Positions 63,981 through 64,000 of a stretch of DNA of 64,000 nt are shown here, piece by piece. Each line of letters begins with the position of its first letter. Positions within the stretch are counted from its first letter, which is position 1. The stretch lies in NCBI RefSeq assembly GCF_002878395.1, contig NC_061115.1:217787569-217851568 (forward strand), read 5' to 3'. The notes under the pieces are model-generated. The model was given only the letters and a program-made list of their open reading frames with translations, searched no databases and was not told where the DNA came from. Origin of the DNA: Capsicum annuum (taxonomy: Eukaryota; Streptophyta; Magnoliopsida; Solanales; Solanaceae). Both the position numbers and the translations under genes were made by a program.

Positions 63981-64000
63981 TTGGATAGATGAGGAATAAC

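Overview
This is plant nuclear DNA, AT-rich, gene-sparse and full of transposon remains. Intron-bearing genes with GT..AG junctions, an R2R3-MYB, a TRP-type telomere-binding protein and a P-class PPR protein show a eudicot. The dispersed families (tRNA-derived SINE-like elements beginning near 'GTGCACTAAAGCTCCCGC', short 'CAGTGGCGGA..' hAT MITEs, Stowaway-type 'CTCCCTCCGT' MITEs) and the TBP1/NgTRF1-like telomere protein are what I would expect in Solanaceae, most likely Solanum. The family assignment is inference; species and chromosome cannot be told from the sequence.

Layout. 1-1.27 kb: degenerate tandem repeats, then a possible promoter firing leftward off the window. 1.3-7.9 kb: MITEs, SINE-like copies and unrecognised intergenic DNA. 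8.0-12.8 kb, minus: a four-exon gene for a 384-residue membrane-anchored P-loop GTPase-like protein; its introns carry a tandem array, nested MITEs and repeats. 13-24.9 kb: no gene, but a dense set of long-inverted-repeat MITEs, a 0.5 kb perfect-looking foldback, and two tandem arrays built from pieces of a SINE-like element. 25.0-25.3 kb, plus: a small DUF3511 gene. 27.0-29.9 kb, minus: a four-exon R2R3-MYB of the flavonol-regulator type with an unusual repetitive C-terminal region. 31.9-35.5 kb: a decayed Ty1/copia LTR element with matching LTRs, PBS and PPT. 36-41.5 kb: intergenic, MITEs, Helitron-like and other tandem repeats. 41.8-47.1 kb, minus: a nine-coding-exon gene for a 684-residue telomere repeat-binding protein (TRP/TBP1 type), with a long leader intron full of repeats. 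47.2-58 kb: intergenic repeats. 58.1-60.25 kb, minus: remnant of an IDN2/FDM (XH-domain) RNA-directed DNA methylation gene, clearly broken. 60.3-62.6 kb, minus: an intact single-exon PPR gene resembling At2g02150 (EMB2794). 62.6-64 kb: promoter side and further MITE-like repeats.

The four or five intact genes do not form a functional cluster; four of the five lie on the minus strand. The most distinctive property of the window is the repeated conversion of SINE-like sequences into local tandem arrays (9.7-10.6, 20.4-21.5 and 23.3-23.8 kb), the array of diverged but architecturally identical long-TIR MITEs, the repetitive MYB C-terminus, and the FDM pseudogene that abuts the PPR stop codon. 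Coordinates of exons were derived by eye from splice consensus and frame continuity; each gene model closes in frame across all junctions.
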